Assembly (NCBI RefSeq): GCF_003259845.1
Contig: NZ_QLMJ01000020.1
Span: 163,697 to 227,696, forward strand
Length of the DNA stretch: 64,000 nucleotides
DNA from: Actinoplanes lutulentus
GTDB taxonomy: Bacteria > Actinomycetota > Actinomycetes > Mycobacteriales > Micromonosporaceae
Direction: 5' to 3'
The position numbers and the translations under genes were made by a program. Positions 51,211 to 60,790 of the stretch are shown piece after piece. The stretch's first letter is position 1; every line of letters starts with the position of its first letter. The notes under the pieces are model-generated. The model searched no databases. It was not told the origin of the DNA and worked only from the letters and a program-made list of their open reading frames with translations.

Positions 51211-52479
51211 TCAGCGCACTGATTTGATCTTGAAGATGCTGACGGCGCCGACGCTGATGATGACCAGCGATATCACGAACACCGGCCGATAACCGAGTCC
51301 AGCCGAGACGATGCCTGAGGTGATCAGAGGCGCGAGCACCTGCGGCACGGTGTTGGCGGTGTTGAGGATCCCGAGGTCCTTGCCGCGAGCGTCCTCCGAC
51401 GGCAGGACCTCCGTCATGAGGGCGGCGTCGACCGAGAGAAACGCCCCGAGCCCAAGGCCGGACACCGCGGAGAAGATCACCATCGAGGTCGCCGTCGGCC
51501 AGGCCAGCGGGAGCACCACGGCGATCCCGAAGAGAGCCGAGGCGAGGAAGATCGGGATTTTGCGCCGCCCGATCCGGTCCGAGACCGGTCCGGCGACCAG
51601 CGTCCCGACCGTGATCGTCACCAGGCTTCCAAGCCCGGCGTACGCCACGATGTCGCCGGCATCGTGGTCGGACAGCCCGATGTAGTCGGTGAGCAGGTAG
51701 AGCATGAAGCTCTGCACTATGAACAAGCCGAGCAGCAGCAGGAAGCGCCCGGCGAAGGCCCAGTAGAAGTCCGGTGCGCCGGACGGGAACCGGAAGGCAT
51801 CGAGCAGACCGCGCAGATCCAGTTTCGCCCGCGGCTGGTCCGTGCTCGGGTGATCGGGCGCGATGAACACGAAGGGGAGCGTCAGAACGAGCAGGGACAC
51901 GGCCAGCACCGGAAGGAGCGGGTCGGGGTCACTGATGAAGCGTGACGCGACGATCGACCCGATGGCGCCGGCGATGACCTGGGCGCCACCGTAGACCGCG
52001 GAGGCGGTGCCCCTGCTGTCGCTGGGTATCCGGTCCGGGAAGACCGCCAGGGCTGCGGCCGGAAGCGCGTTGAACAGCAGCGAGTAGCCGACCCAGGCTG
52101 CGAAGAAGGTGCCGAGGGACTGTGCCAGGGCCATGAGGATCAGCATCGCGGCGCCGGTGACCGCACCGAAGACGATCCAGGGGGTGCGGCGTCCCCAGCG
52201 GCTGCGGGTCAGGTCCGACACCGCTCCCCAGGCGAAGAGCGCGATCGTGGTCGCCACCGCGGTGAGGGCGGTGCCGACGCCGAGGACGAACACTTTGTCG
52301 TCAGGGGCCAGAACGGCGATCTTGGCGGCAGCCACGACGGTGGTCAGCGCGCCGTTCGCGAACACCCAGCCGAATCCGAGGAGGAAGAGGCCGTAGCCGA
52401 GGCGACGCTGGCTGACCCGGGAGCGCACGACGGTCTCCGTGCCGGGATGAGGAGGAGATTCAGGCAGATCGGTGGACAT
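51211..52479 (-). CDS. MFS transporter, probable glycoside uptake (locus B copy)
   Basis: The ATG at 52479 (MSTDLPESPPHPG) gives 422 residues and about 12 helices. SDLTRSRWGRRTPWIVFGA, VFPDRIPSDSRGTASAVYGGAQV and the C-terminus VGAVSIFKIKSVR match the 719-1996 protein almost block for block. It follows GH3 (52538-54688), 58 bp downstream. In the left locus the same transporter follows GH2, so the gene order has been reshuffled. Confidence 0.86.
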   Translation of the reverse strand: MSTDLPESPPHPGTETVVRSRVSQRRLGYGLFLLGFGWVFANGALTTVVAAAKIAVLAPDDKVFVLGVGTALTAVATTIALFAWGAVSDLTRSRWGRRTPWIVFGAVTGAAMLILMALAQSLGTFFAAWVGYSLLFNALPAAALAVFPDRIPSDSRGTASAVYGGAQVIAGAIGSIVASRFISDPDPLLPVLAVSLLVLTLPFVFIAPDHPSTDQPRAKLDLRGLLDAFRFPSGAPDFYWAFAGRFLLLLGLFIVQSFMLYLLTDYIGLSDHDAGDIVAYAGLGSLVTITVGTLVAGPVSDRIGRRKIPIFLASALFGIAVVLPLAWPTATSMVIFSAVSGLGLGAFLSVDAALMTEVLPSEDARGKDLGILNTANTVPQVLAPLITSGIVSAGLGYRPVFVISLVIISVGAVSIFKIKSVR

Positions 52480-52537
52480 CTGGACCAACTCTCGGGTTCG
52501 GGGGCGGGCGGTGCGGTGGCTCGTGCGAAGCAATGGC

Positions 52538-54688
52538 CTACACAGCGAGCGGCTGGACGTCGTCGATGGCGCTCGGGCTGTGGGCGGCGGCGAGGATCCC
52601 CCACGTTCCGGGCCGGCGAGACCAGGAGTGGGTCCGTGGGTCGCGCTGCCGGGTGGGGGTGAGGTCGAGCGCGACTTCGACCGTGCTTTCAGCTCCCGGT
52701 GCGAGGTCGACGCGGCGGAAGCCGATCAGCTGAGGTACGGGCCGCGCGGCCGAGGTGTCGGCGGCGTAGATCTGCACCACGGTCGATCCGGTGCGCGGCC
52801 CGGTGTTGCGCACCCGTACCGTCGCCGTGCCGTCCGTCTCGGTGACCCGGTGGTCGACGAGTTCGTGCTCGAAGGTGGTGTAGCCGAGCCCGAAGCCGAA
52901 CGGGAAGGCCGCGGTGTTTCCGTCGTGGTCGAGTTTTCGCTGTCCCCACGATGCGTCGTAGACGATGGTGCGCGCTTCGGCGTCGAAGGGCGGCAGGTGC
53001 TCGGCACTGGTGGGGATGGACACCGGCAGCCGGCCGCCGGGCTCGGCGGCGCCGGTGAGTACGTCGGCGAGGGCCCGGCCGCCCTCCATGCCGGGGTACC
53101 AGGCGTGCAGGATGGCGGGGACCTTCGTACGCCAGGCCTCGACGATGATGGCGCTGCCGCCGATCAGCACCACCGCGGTCCGGGGGTTCGCGTCGGCGAC
53201 CGCGGCGACCAGCCGCTCGTCGCCGGGGTGCAGGGTCAGCGCGTCGCGGTCGCCGCCACGGCCGAATTGGCTGCGCTTTTTCGCCAGCTTGTTCATCGCC
53301 CACTTGAACGGGCCGAAGGTGAACGGGAAGCCGAAGACGTCGAGGTTGATGTCGTCGTTCTCGACACGTTCGCCCTCGTCGTCGTGGTCCATGCCGACGA
53401 CCAGGATGGCTGCGTCGGCTGCGGTGGCCGCGGCGACGGCCGCCGTGACGTCGGTGCCGTCGGCGTGCACGATCTCGACACCGGGCAGCGCCTCACGCAG
53501 CCCGTCCAACGGCGAGCTGGTGGCCGGCGGGTGCACCAGCGACGAGCCGTGGTCGCCGGTGTTCGCCTGCCCGGCGAGTTTGCCGATCACCGCGAGCCGT
53601 TTGATCGCCGGGTCGAGCGGGAGGATGGGTGCGTTGCCGACCGTGTCGTTCTTGAGCAGCACCATCGCTCTCGTGGCGACGGTCCGGGCGAGAGCGCGGT
53701 GGACGGGGCCGGCGATCACGTCGGCCGAGGGCTCCTCCAGGTCACGGGTTGCGGCGTGGCCGAGAGTGGTGCGCAGGATGCGGTGCGCTGAGCGGATCAC
53801 GGTGTCGCGGGACAGACGGCCGTCCTTCAACGCCGCCGGCAGCTCCCGGGCGCGCAGCAGCCGCAGCGGCATCTCGACGTCCAGGCCGGCTTCGAGGCTT
53901 TCGAGTCCGTCGTGGGTGCCGAAGACCCAGTCGCTGGTGACGAACCCGTCGAAGCCCCACTCGTCGCGCAGGATGTCGGTCAGCAGCACCTTGTTGACGT
54001 CCATGAACTGGCCGTTGACGGAGTTGTAGGCGCTCATCACGGATTCGGCGCCGGCGTCGATCACCGCCTTGAAGTGCGGCAGGTACACCTCGTGCAGGGC
54101 GTGCTCGTCGACGGTGACGTCGACGCGGAAGCGGGCGTTCTCCATCGAGTTGAGGGCGAAGTGTTTGACGCAGGCCATCACGTTGGGCCGCAGCCCATGG
54201 GTGAGCCCGGCGCCCATCGCGCCGATGAGGACCGGATCCTCGCCGTACGTCTCCTGGGCGCGTCCCCAGGCGGGGTGCCGCAGCAGGTTGATGCAGACGG
54301 CGCCGGAGTAGTTGGCACCGTGGGCGCGGGCCTCCAGGCCCATCGCGGTGCCGACCTGTTGTTCGAGGTCGGGATCCCAGGTCGCGCCGCGCGCCATGCT
54401 GACCGGGAACGCGGTCGACCCGTCGATGACCACGCCGCGAGGCCCGTCGGTGAACCGGATGCCGGGGATTCCGAGGCGTTCGATCGCCCCGCCGACGATC
54501 GGCCCCGCTTTGATCTTTCCTGGGAGCTGGGCCATCGACCGGGGTGCAACGTCACCGTCGAGCACCCAGAGCAACTCGTCGTCGGTCATCTCGGCGATGA
54601 GTAGATGGGCGGCCTCGGCGGCGGTGAGCTCACCCGAGCGGATCCGCCGAGCGAGGTCGCCGAAGGTGTTGATGCCGGTGCGTGCCAT
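52538..54688 (-). CDS. glycoside hydrolase family 3 beta-glycosidase (locus B copy)
   Basis: The 716-residue protein has the same domain order as 7116-9287. The nucleophile is Asp253 in FVTSDWVFG, KHFALNSMENARF is kept, and the C-terminal domain again begins FPFGFGLGYTTFE. No signal peptide is seen. It is the first gene after the 54867-54949 promoter module, followed by the MFS gene. Confidence 0.9.
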   Translation of the reverse strand: MARTGINTFGDLARRIRSGELTAAEAAHLLIAEMTDDELLWVLDGDVAPRSMAQLPGKIKAGPIVGGAIERLGIPGIRFTDGPRGVVIDGSTAFPVSMARGATWDPDLEQQVGTAMGLEARAHGANYSGAVCINLLRHPAWGRAQETYGEDPVLIGAMGAGLTHGLRPNVMACVKHFALNSMENARFRVDVTVDEHALHEVYLPHFKAVIDAGAESVMSAYNSVNGQFMDVNKVLLTDILRDEWGFDGFVTSDWVFGTHDGLESLEAGLDVEMPLRLLRARELPAALKDGRLSRDTVIRSAHRILRTTLGHAATRDLEEPSADVIAGPVHRALARTVATRAMVLLKNDTVGNAPILPLDPAIKRLAVIGKLAGQANTGDHGSSLVHPPATSSPLDGLREALPGVEIVHADGTDVTAAVAAATAADAAILVVGMDHDDEGERVENDDINLDVFGFPFTFGPFKWAMNKLAKKRSQFGRGGDRDALTLHPGDERLVAAVADANPRTAVVLIGGSAIIVEAWRTKVPAILHAWYPGMEGGRALADVLTGAAEPGGRLPVSIPTSAEHLPPFDAEARTIVYDASWGQRKLDHDGNTAAFPFGFGLGYTTFEHELVDHRVTETDGTATVRVRNTGPRTGSTVVQIYAADTSAARPVPQLIGFRRVDLAPGAESTVEVALDLTPTRQRDPRTHSWSRRPGTWGILAAAHSPSAIDDVQPLAV

Positions 54689-54866
54689 GTCGGTACTCCC
54701 GTTCGGCGGGTGCGGCGGTCACGTGGACCGTCGCCCGCGGTTGTTGTCGGTTTGTTGAAGGAAGTCGTGGTCCGGTACGCCGATAGCCGGAGCCGGGAAC
54801 CCGCTCTGTTCGATTCCGTGGTTCGAGTGCCGAGACGGCGGGGCAGCCGCGCTCCGCGGACGATTT

Positions 54867-54949
54867 ACCTGCCGACCGGTAGATAGAAATTACGGCGACG
54901 TTGCGCTCAGGTCAACGGGCGGCACAAAGATATCTACCGGTAGGAAGAT
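54867..54949 (-). promoter_or_regulatory. promoter with two flanking 18-bp operators (for the GH3-MFS operon)
   Basis: On the minus strand, TTGACC (54915-54910), a 17-bp spacer and TAATTT (54892-54887) form the promoter. Operators ACCTGCCGACCGGTAGAT (54867-54884) and ATCTACCGGTAGGAAGAT (54932-54949) have centres 65 bp apart. It lies in a 446-bp gap (54689-55134). The rest of that gap, apart from the 54982 site, shows no gene. Confidence 0.75.
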
Positions 54950-54981
54950 AGGGGCCTGGACGGGCGCGCGCTCACGGCGCA

Positions 54982-54999
54982 ATCTACCGATCGGTAGGC
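54982..54999 (+). promoter_or_regulatory. third operator, facing the hydrolase-GH2 operon
   Basis: ATCTACCGATCGGTAGGC contains the perfect 14-bp palindrome CTACCGATCGGTAG. It is the most symmetric copy in the window. Its place on the plus-strand side of the divergent region suggests control of the 55135 operon. Confidence 0.7.
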
Positions 55000-55134
55000 C
55001 GATTTGCGCAGAAGATAGGCGCGACCCGCGTACCCCGTTCATGTGGGCGCGCCCCGGCAATCAGGCGATCTGGCCACAGCCCGAGCCCGGTCCCCGGTAC
55101 CCCGGCCAATGAGCAGCGTCCAAGGAGATCGGCA

Positions 55135-56085
55135 ATGAAGAACCCACACGATGTCGCGCCCGAACTGCTTCCGGCGTTGCGCCGCTTCCCGACAGTCGCG
55201 CTGGACCGGCGGCCGGTGCTGCTGTTCGCCCGTGCCGCGACACGGCTTTCCCGCACCCGTCGGTATGACGGTGTGACGATCGATATCGTCGCCGACGGTG
55301 ACGTGAAGGTCCGTCTGTACAGCCCCACCGGCACCGCGAGCGGCGCCGGGATGCTGTGGATCCACGGCGGAGGGACGGTGGCCGGCGAGCCGGTGATGGA
55401 CGATCTCATGCTCGCCGACGTGGTTCGTGATCTCGGCATCGTCGTCGCCTCGATCGAATACCGCCGTGCGCCGGAGCACCCGTACCCCGCGCCCCTGGAC
55501 GATTGCGCGGCCGGCTGGCTGTGGCTGCGCCGTAATGCCGAGCGTCTCGGCGTGGACCCCACGCGGTTGGCGATCGGTGGTGAGAGCGCCGGCGGTGGCC
55601 TGGCGGCGTCGCTCACCCAGCGGCTGCACGACGAGGGGCTTCCCGAGCCGTGCGCGCAATGGTTGATGTGCCCGATGCTCGATGACCGCACCGTCATCCG
55701 CGCCGACATCGACGAACGCGCACACCCGGTGTGGAACAACCGCAACAACAGGTTCGGCTGGCGCAGTTACCTGGGCACGGAACCCGGCTCTGAGATCGTG
55801 TCGCACGGTGCGGTACCCGCACGCCGCTCCGATCTGAGCGGGCTCCCACCGGCGTGGATCGGTGTCGGGGGCGTCGACCTGTTCGCCGACGAAGACCTCG
55901 AATACGCTCGCCGGCTCCGTGAGGCGGGTGTACCGGTCACGGTCGACCTGGTCGACGGCGCGCCGCACGGTTTCCAGTCCTGGGGAGCCGGTACCCGGCT
56001 CGCCCTCGCCTACCTCGCGCGAGCGCGTGAATGGCTGGGGCAGGCCCTCGGAACGGGCCGAGCATCGTCACGACAGAAGGCATGA
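55135..56085 (+). CDS. alpha/beta hydrolase, hormone-sensitive-lipase (HSL) family esterase
   Basis: The ATG follows AAGGAGATC. The 316-residue protein has the oxyanion motif IHGGG, nucleophile motif GGESAGGGLAA, and a C-terminal DLVDGAPHGFQSW His motif. It acts on short-chain esters; in this setting an acetyl or feruloyl ester on plant glycans is plausible but unproven. Its stop overlaps the next ATG by 4 bp, coupling it to GH2. Confidence 0.86.
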   Translation: MKNPHDVAPELLPALRRFPTVALDRRPVLLFARAATRLSRTRRYDGVTIDIVADGDVKVRLYSPTGTASGAGMLWIHGGGTVAGEPVMDDLMLADVVRDLGIVVASIEYRRAPEHPYPAPLDDCAAGWLWLRRNAERLGVDPTRLAIGGESAGGGLAASLTQRLHDEGLPEPCAQWLMCPMLDDRTVIRADIDERAHPVWNNRNNRFGWRSYLGTEPGSEIVSHGAVPARRSDLSGLPPAWIGVGGVDLFADEDLEYARRLREAGVPVTVDLVDGAPHGFQSWGAGTRLALAYLARAREWLGQALGTGRASSRQKA

Positions 56086-58496
56086 GCGGCATGACGACTA
56101 CGACATTCAACGACGGCTGGCAGTTCGGCCGTGAGGGCGACGACGAGTACACGACGGTCGACCTTCCCCATGACGCCATGATCCACGAGACGCGCCGGGC
56201 CGACGCGCCCGCCTGGGCACACGGCGCCTACTTCCCCGGCGGCGGCTACCGGTACCGCAAGAGCTGGACCGCGCCCACCGACCTCGACGGCAAACAGATC
56301 AGCCTCTTCTTCGAGGGCGTCTACCGGCACAGCCGGGTCCTGCTCGACGGACACGACATCGGCGGATCGCTGAGCGGCTACGCCGAGTTCGAGGTGCGAC
56401 TCGACCCGTACCTCCGGCCGGGAGCGCAGCACCTGATCGAGGTCACCGTCGACAACGCCGTGACGCCCAACTCGCGCTGGTACACCGGGTCGGGCATCTA
56501 CCGGCCCGTCTGGCTCGACGTCCGTGACACCGTGCACATCGACCGCGACGGCGTCACCTTCCAGACCATCGACACCGCTGCTGACGCGCACGCCATCGTG
56601 CAGGTGCGGCTGGTCAATCCGAAGGGCGAGCCCCTCGACGTCACGGTCGTCCTCAGCCGGGACGGCGCCGAGGTGACGAGCGCCTCAGCGAGCACCTCCG
56701 GACATGACGCCGCATTGCCCCTCACCGTCACATCGCCGGAGCTGTGGTCCGCCGAAAACCCCGCCCGGTACGACCTCGAGGTGCTGGTCAGCCGTGCGCA
56801 GGAGACCCTCGACCGGCGAACCTTGCGGGTCGGGCTGCGCACGATCGACCTGGATGCCACCCACGGCCTCCGGATCAACGGGACGCCGGTGCTGCTCAGG
56901 GGCGCCAACGTGCACCACGACAGCGGCGTGCTCGGCGCGGCGACCTTCGCGGCGGCCGAACTTCGCCGGGTCAGGATCCTCAAGGAGAACGGCTACAACG
57001 CGATCCGCAGCGCCCACAACCCCGCCGCACGAGCCCTGCTCGATGCCTGCGACGAACTCGGCATGTACGTCATGGACGAACTCTTCGACGGCTGGTACGA
57101 CCACAAGACCGACCACGACGACGCCGAGCACTTCGACCCGACCTGGCGCCGGGAGGCCGCCGCGCTCGTGGCCAAGGACCGCAACCGCCCCAGCGTTCTG
57201 ATGTACTCCATCGGCAACGAGAACGGCGAGGCACTCACACCGCGCGGGCGTCTCGTCGCAGCAGAACTCGCCGCGGAACTGCACACCCTTGATCCCACCC
57301 GCGCGGTCACCATCGGCGTCAACATGGTCGCCGCGACCTTCGCCGGTCTCGCCGGCTCCGGCAAACAGGAGGAACCGGCCGCCGCGGCGAAGGCCGCACC
57401 GGACATGACCAGCACCACGCTCAACGTCATCTCGAACCGGTTCGGGATGCTCGCGAAGGTGTTCCCCCGTCTCCGCGCCGCCGACCGCGCCACCCGGGAA
57501 CTGTTCGAACACGTCGACGTCGCCGGATACAACTACGGCACACCGCGCTACCCGATCGATGCCAAGCTGCACCCTCGGCGGGTGATGGTGGGCACCGAGT
57601 CGATGCCGGGCGACATCGCCCGGATCTGGCCGCTGGTCGAGCAGCTACCCGCGCTGATCGGCGACTTCATGTGGGCCGGCTGGGACTACCTCGGTGAAGC
57701 CGGTGGCGGATCCTGGATCTACGGCACCCGGCGCGCCCCCTATCTCAAGGCTTACCCGCAGCTGACCTCCGGAACCGGCGCCATCGACATCACCGGCGAA
57801 CCGGGTGCGCCGATCCTGCTCGCCCGCGCGGCGTGGGGTCTGCTCACCGAACCGGCGATCGCGGTCCGCCCGCTGGACGTCCCCGCAGGACCCGTCGCCC
57901 GAACCACCTGGCGCTCCACCGACGCAGTACCCAGCTGGTCCTGGTACGGGCACGGAGGGCGCCCCGCCGAAGTTGAGGTCTACACCGCGGACGACGAGAT
58001 CGAGCTCCTGGTCAACGGCCGTTCGATCGGCCGTCGGCCGGCAGGTGGGAAATACGGCTTCGTGGCCCGGTTCCGTACCCCCTACCGCCCGGGAACCATC
58101 GAGGCGGTCGCCTATCGGGCCGGCCGCGAGACCGGGCGGTCATCGCTGCGTTCGGCCGGCCCGGTCCGGCTGCGGGTCGTGGCCGAAACACAGCGGCTGG
58201 CAGCGGCCGTCCAGGAACTCGCCTTCCTACGGCTGGAACTCGCCGACGACGAAGGGGTGGTCGACTCGGCCGTCGCGGACCTCATCACCGTGCAGGTCGA
58301 GGGCCCGGCGACGCTCGCCGGGTTCGGCAGCGGAGCCACGGCCACCGAGGAGTCGTTCACCGATGCCGAGCACACCACCTTCCGTGGACGCGCGCTTGCC
58401 GTGATCCGTGCCGGCGGGTCACCGGGCCACATCCGCGTCACCGCGACGAGCCGTAACCACGGCACCGCCGTGGCGAACATCGAAGTGACCGACTGA
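56082..58496 (+). CDS. glycoside hydrolase family 2, beta-galactosidase-like (locus B copy)
   Basis: The ATG at 56082 overlaps the esterase stop (ATGA) and gives 804 residues; ATG 56091 is an alternative. Domain order equals that of 2027-4414. NSRWYTGSGIYRPVW, RGANVHHDSGVLGAATF and IRSAHNPA are shared almost exactly. The probable acid/base is Glu380 (MYSIGNENGE) and the nucleophile Glu506 (VGTESMPGD). No signal peptide is seen. The two copies face opposite directions. Confidence 0.89.
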   Translation: MSGMTTTTFNDGWQFGREGDDEYTTVDLPHDAMIHETRRADAPAWAHGAYFPGGGYRYRKSWTAPTDLDGKQISLFFEGVYRHSRVLLDGHDIGGSLSGYAEFEVRLDPYLRPGAQHLIEVTVDNAVTPNSRWYTGSGIYRPVWLDVRDTVHIDRDGVTFQTIDTAADAHAIVQVRLVNPKGEPLDVTVVLSRDGAEVTSASASTSGHDAALPLTVTSPELWSAENPARYDLEVLVSRAQETLDRRTLRVGLRTIDLDATHGLRINGTPVLLRGANVHHDSGVLGAATFAAAELRRVRILKENGYNAIRSAHNPAARALLDACDELGMYVMDELFDGWYDHKTDHDDAEHFDPTWRREAAALVAKDRNRPSVLMYSIGNENGEALTPRGRLVAAELAAELHTLDPTRAVTIGVNMVAATFAGLAGSGKQEEPAAAAKAAPDMTSTTLNVISNRFGMLAKVFPRLRAADRATRELFEHVDVAGYNYGTPRYPIDAKLHPRRVMVGTESMPGDIARIWPLVEQLPALIGDFMWAGWDYLGEAGGGSWIYGTRRAPYLKAYPQLTSGTGAIDITGEPGAPILLARAAWGLLTEPAIAVRPLDVPAGPVARTTWRSTDAVPSWSWYGHGGRPAEVEVYTADDEIELLVNGRSIGRRPAGGKYGFVARFRTPYRPGTIEAVAYRAGRETGRSSLRSAGPVRLRVVAETQRLAAAVQELAFLRLELADDEGVVDSAVADLITVQVEGPATLAGFGSGATATEESFTDAEHTTFRGRALAVIRAGGSPGHIRVTATSRNHGTAVANIEVTD

Positions 58497-58603
58497 TCGC
58501 GGGAACCGTGTGCACGTCGAACCGGGTGATAAGTGGCCGGCGCCCCCCACTCCTGGACCGTGGTGCGTGATCCATCAGTGAGAAAAGACAGTCGTCGACG
58601 CTC

Positions 58604-59227
58604 TCAGTCGGTCTCGACCCAGCGCCCGAGACCGTCCAGCAGGATCTTCACGTAGTAGTCGACGATGTCCGACCTGCTCAGGTCCGGTCGTGAGAGCCAC
58701 CAGTGGCCCAAGCGCTCACCCACGCCGGACATCGCGTGACCGGATGCCTCGAGCAGATCCGCAGGAGCCCCCGGCGCCGCCGCCCTCAGCAGGACGATGA
58801 TCGACTCGATGTGCTGCAAGCGCAGCGACGCCAACTCGCTCGCATACTCGCCGCGCAGTACCGAAGCGCTGGTGAAGAGCAGAACCCAGCGGTCCCTGTC
58901 GACCTCGACCGTGGAGAAGAAGAAGTCCGCCCCTGCCCGGAGCCGATCGACGGCTCCTTCGGCCCGGTCGACCGCCGCACCGAGAGCATCGTTGTAGCGC
59001 TCATACACACGCTTCACGCAGGCGATGTACGCGCCTTCCTTCGTCTGGAAGTGGTTGTAGACGACCGGCCTGGTCACATCAGCCGCGCGGGCGATGTCGT
59101 CCATGGAGACCGAGCCGAAACCTTGCTCCACGAAGAGTCGCTCGGCCACGTCCAGCAGTTGCGAATATCGCCGGCTGCTGGACATGCGCCGGCGAACCGG
59201 CGGCTTCGCGACGCTATCGGTGGTCAT
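58604..59227 (-). CDS. TetR family regulator
   Basis: The 207-residue protein has the HTH QLLDVAERLFVEQGFGSVSMDDIARAADVTRPVVYNHFQTKE. It follows the saccharopine-dehydrogenase-like gene on the same strand (77-bp gap). The palindrome at 60662-60674, upstream of that operon, is a candidate target. Confidence 0.86.
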   Translation of the reverse strand: MTTDSVAKPPVRRRMSSSRRYSQLLDVAERLFVEQGFGSVSMDDIARAADVTRPVVYNHFQTKEGAYIACVKRVYERYNDALGAAVDRAEGAVDRLRAGADFFFSTVEVDRDRWVLLFTSASVLRGEYASELASLRLQHIESIIVLLRAAAPGAPADLLEASGHAMSGVGERLGHWWLSRPDLSRSDIVDYYVKILLDGLGRWVETD

Positions 59228-59304
59228 GGCAAGCCCTACCCTCTCGGCCTTGAGTGAGGCCCCGTATCGAGTGACGCCACGCAGGGGTCGCCCGCGCCGT
59301 CACC

Positions 59305-60408
59305 CTAGGATGCCCGTACGAAGCCCGACTCGGCCGCCGCGGCCTCCAACACCGGTAGACCGAAGGCGGAGACAGGCGCCAGCGCACCAGTGTCCAAGAG
59401 TCCGCCGTCGGCGATCCGGGTGGCGGCCCAGGCAAGGATGTCGCCGGTGAAGGTGTACCCGTTGACGCCCTCCAGTCGGCAACGCTGAAGCAGCTCATCC
59501 GACTCCGAGAACGCCTCAGCGATGACCACTGAACTGCTCTCGGCCCGGCTTTCGGCACTTGGGCCGCCCGAAGAGCCGAGAACACGACGGTGAACGGCGG
59601 ACTCGAGTGCATTACGGACGGGACCTATCCCGGTTATCCCCGTGAGAAGCAGCGACAGCACCGGCATCGCGCGGATCATCGGAGCTGCCAGGGCGGGAAG
59701 GAAAACCCCGACATCGCGTACGGCGGGGAACTCCGCGGGCAGACCGAAGTGCTCGGTCCCACCCACGCTCAACCCATAGCGACTTTCCTGCGGCCCGATC
59801 CGGAAGCTGCGCACGCGCGCCCCCGTCCGCTCTGCACGCAGACGGCCGCCGCGGAAGGCGAACGATCGGTCCAGTACGGCACCGGCGAGGCTCGCGCGGG
59901 TTCCGCCGCTGACGCCACCGGCCCGGCGACTGAAGTAGCCGATCTCGACGCGCCGCGCGCCGGGACCGGCATCACTCAAGGCGAGTGCTCCGGCCAGATT
60001 CCCGGGCAGCCAGTCGTAGCCGAAAGCGGGTAGCAACGCGACGTGCGCGCTCGCCGCTTGCGGTCCGTAGCGGTCGAACACCGCGCGAATGAACGCGGGT
60101 TCGCCGGTCGAGTCGAGGTAGTGCGCTCCGGCGTCGATCGCGGCCTCGACGGCGGGTCCTCCCCAGCGTGCGAACGGGCCGACCGTGGCGATCAGGACGT
60201 CGCCCGCTTCCACTAGCGCGCGCACGCTCTTTGGCCGGTCGACATCGGCGATCTGGGTTTCGAGGTTCCCGAGTTGGGCCGCGAGTCGTTCGAGTTTCTC
60301 GGCGGAACGGCCCGCGAGTACCGGTTTCACGCCTCGTGCGACCAACGCGCGCGAGACGAGTTCACCGGTGTATCCGCTGGCGCCGAAGACGACGATGCGT
60401 GGTGTCAC
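59305..60408 (-). CDS. saccharopine-dehydrogenase-like NAD(P) oxidoreductase (enoyl reductase type)
   Basis: The GTG start overlaps the stop of a small upstream frame (GTGA). The 367-residue protein begins RIVVFGASGYTGELVSRAL and contains GPFARWGGPAVEAAIDAGAHYLDSTGEPAF, the pattern of trans-acting enoyl reductase/saccharopine dehydrogenase-like proteins. C-terminal GYTFTGDILAWAATRIADGGLLDTGALAPVSAFG also fits. Mycobacterial relatives act in lipid biosynthesis; the substrate here is unknown. Confidence 0.84.
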   Translation of the reverse strand: MTPRIVVFGASGYTGELVSRALVARGVKPVLAGRSAEKLERLAAQLGNLETQIADVDRPKSVRALVEAGDVLIATVGPFARWGGPAVEAAIDAGAHYLDSTGEPAFIRAVFDRYGPQAASAHVALLPAFGYDWLPGNLAGALALSDAGPGARRVEIGYFSRRAGGVSGGTRASLAGAVLDRSFAFRGGRLRAERTGARVRSFRIGPQESRYGLSVGGTEHFGLPAEFPAVRDVGVFLPALAAPMIRAMPVLSLLLTGITGIGPVRNALESAVHRRVLGSSGGPSAESRAESSSVVIAEAFSESDELLQRCRLEGVNGYTFTGDILAWAATRIADGGLLDTGALAPVSAFGLPVLEAAAAESGFVRAS

Positions 60409-60650
60409 GACTGCCGCGCCGGGTTCATTCGGTGAACGTCGCAGGCTGCGAGCGCAGATTCGGTACGGAAGACCGCGGGGCGGCCGTGTCGCTGCCTCAG
60501 CCCTGGGCCGGCGCCGGTCGGGTTCATCTTCATGCTCACGGGAAGTCTTCCTCGTCTTTGAATGGTGAGCGGTCGGACTTCGAACGCTGCGAACGGCTCG
60601 ATCACCCGCACAGCGAGACCGCCGGGCGGGATGTCGCTCACGGCCCCCAT
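60405..60650 (-). CDS. small 81-residue frame of uncertain status
   Basis: MGAVSDIPPGGLAVRVIEP begins 12 bp after the TTACGGTACGTAA palindrome, and the stop overlaps the next GTG by 4 bp, which suggests translational coupling. The first 28 or so codons have actinomycete-like third-position GC; the rest is less convincing. No family was recognised. It may be a real small gene or a decayed start of one. Confidence 0.35.
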   Translation of the reverse strand: MGAVSDIPPGGLAVRVIEPFAAFEVRPLTIQRRGRLPVSMKMNPTGAGPGLRQRHGRPAVFRTESALAACDVHRMNPARQS

Positions 60651-60661
60651 TTGTCGCTAAA

Positions 60662-60674
60662 TTACGGTACGTAA
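60662..60674 (-). promoter_or_regulatory. palindrome TTACG-GTA-CGTAA
   Basis: A perfect 5-3-5 inverted repeat lies upstream of the small frame and the 59305 oxidoreductase. It may be the operator of TetR 58604-59227. The 382-bp stretch 60409-60790 otherwise holds only the small frame and the TetR-SDR operator. Confidence 0.5.
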
Positions 60675-60741
60675 GTTATCGGGTCAATGATCGGTGGCGG
60701 GTGTGAGGTGTTGCCCTACGAGCCGAACAGGGGATGCCGGG

Positions 60742-60769
60742 CGATATACGAGTCACATGTATCGTAATT
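60742..60769 (+). promoter_or_regulatory. operator-like block, TetR-SDR module copy 2
   Basis: This 28-bp block matches 12689-12716 at 26 of 28 positions in the orientation of the TetR gene. It contains TACGA-N10-TCGTA and ends 21 bp before the TetR ATG, the same distance as in copy 1. Confidence 0.7.
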
Positions 60770-60790
60770 CCGTGAGCCGAGATCAAGAGC

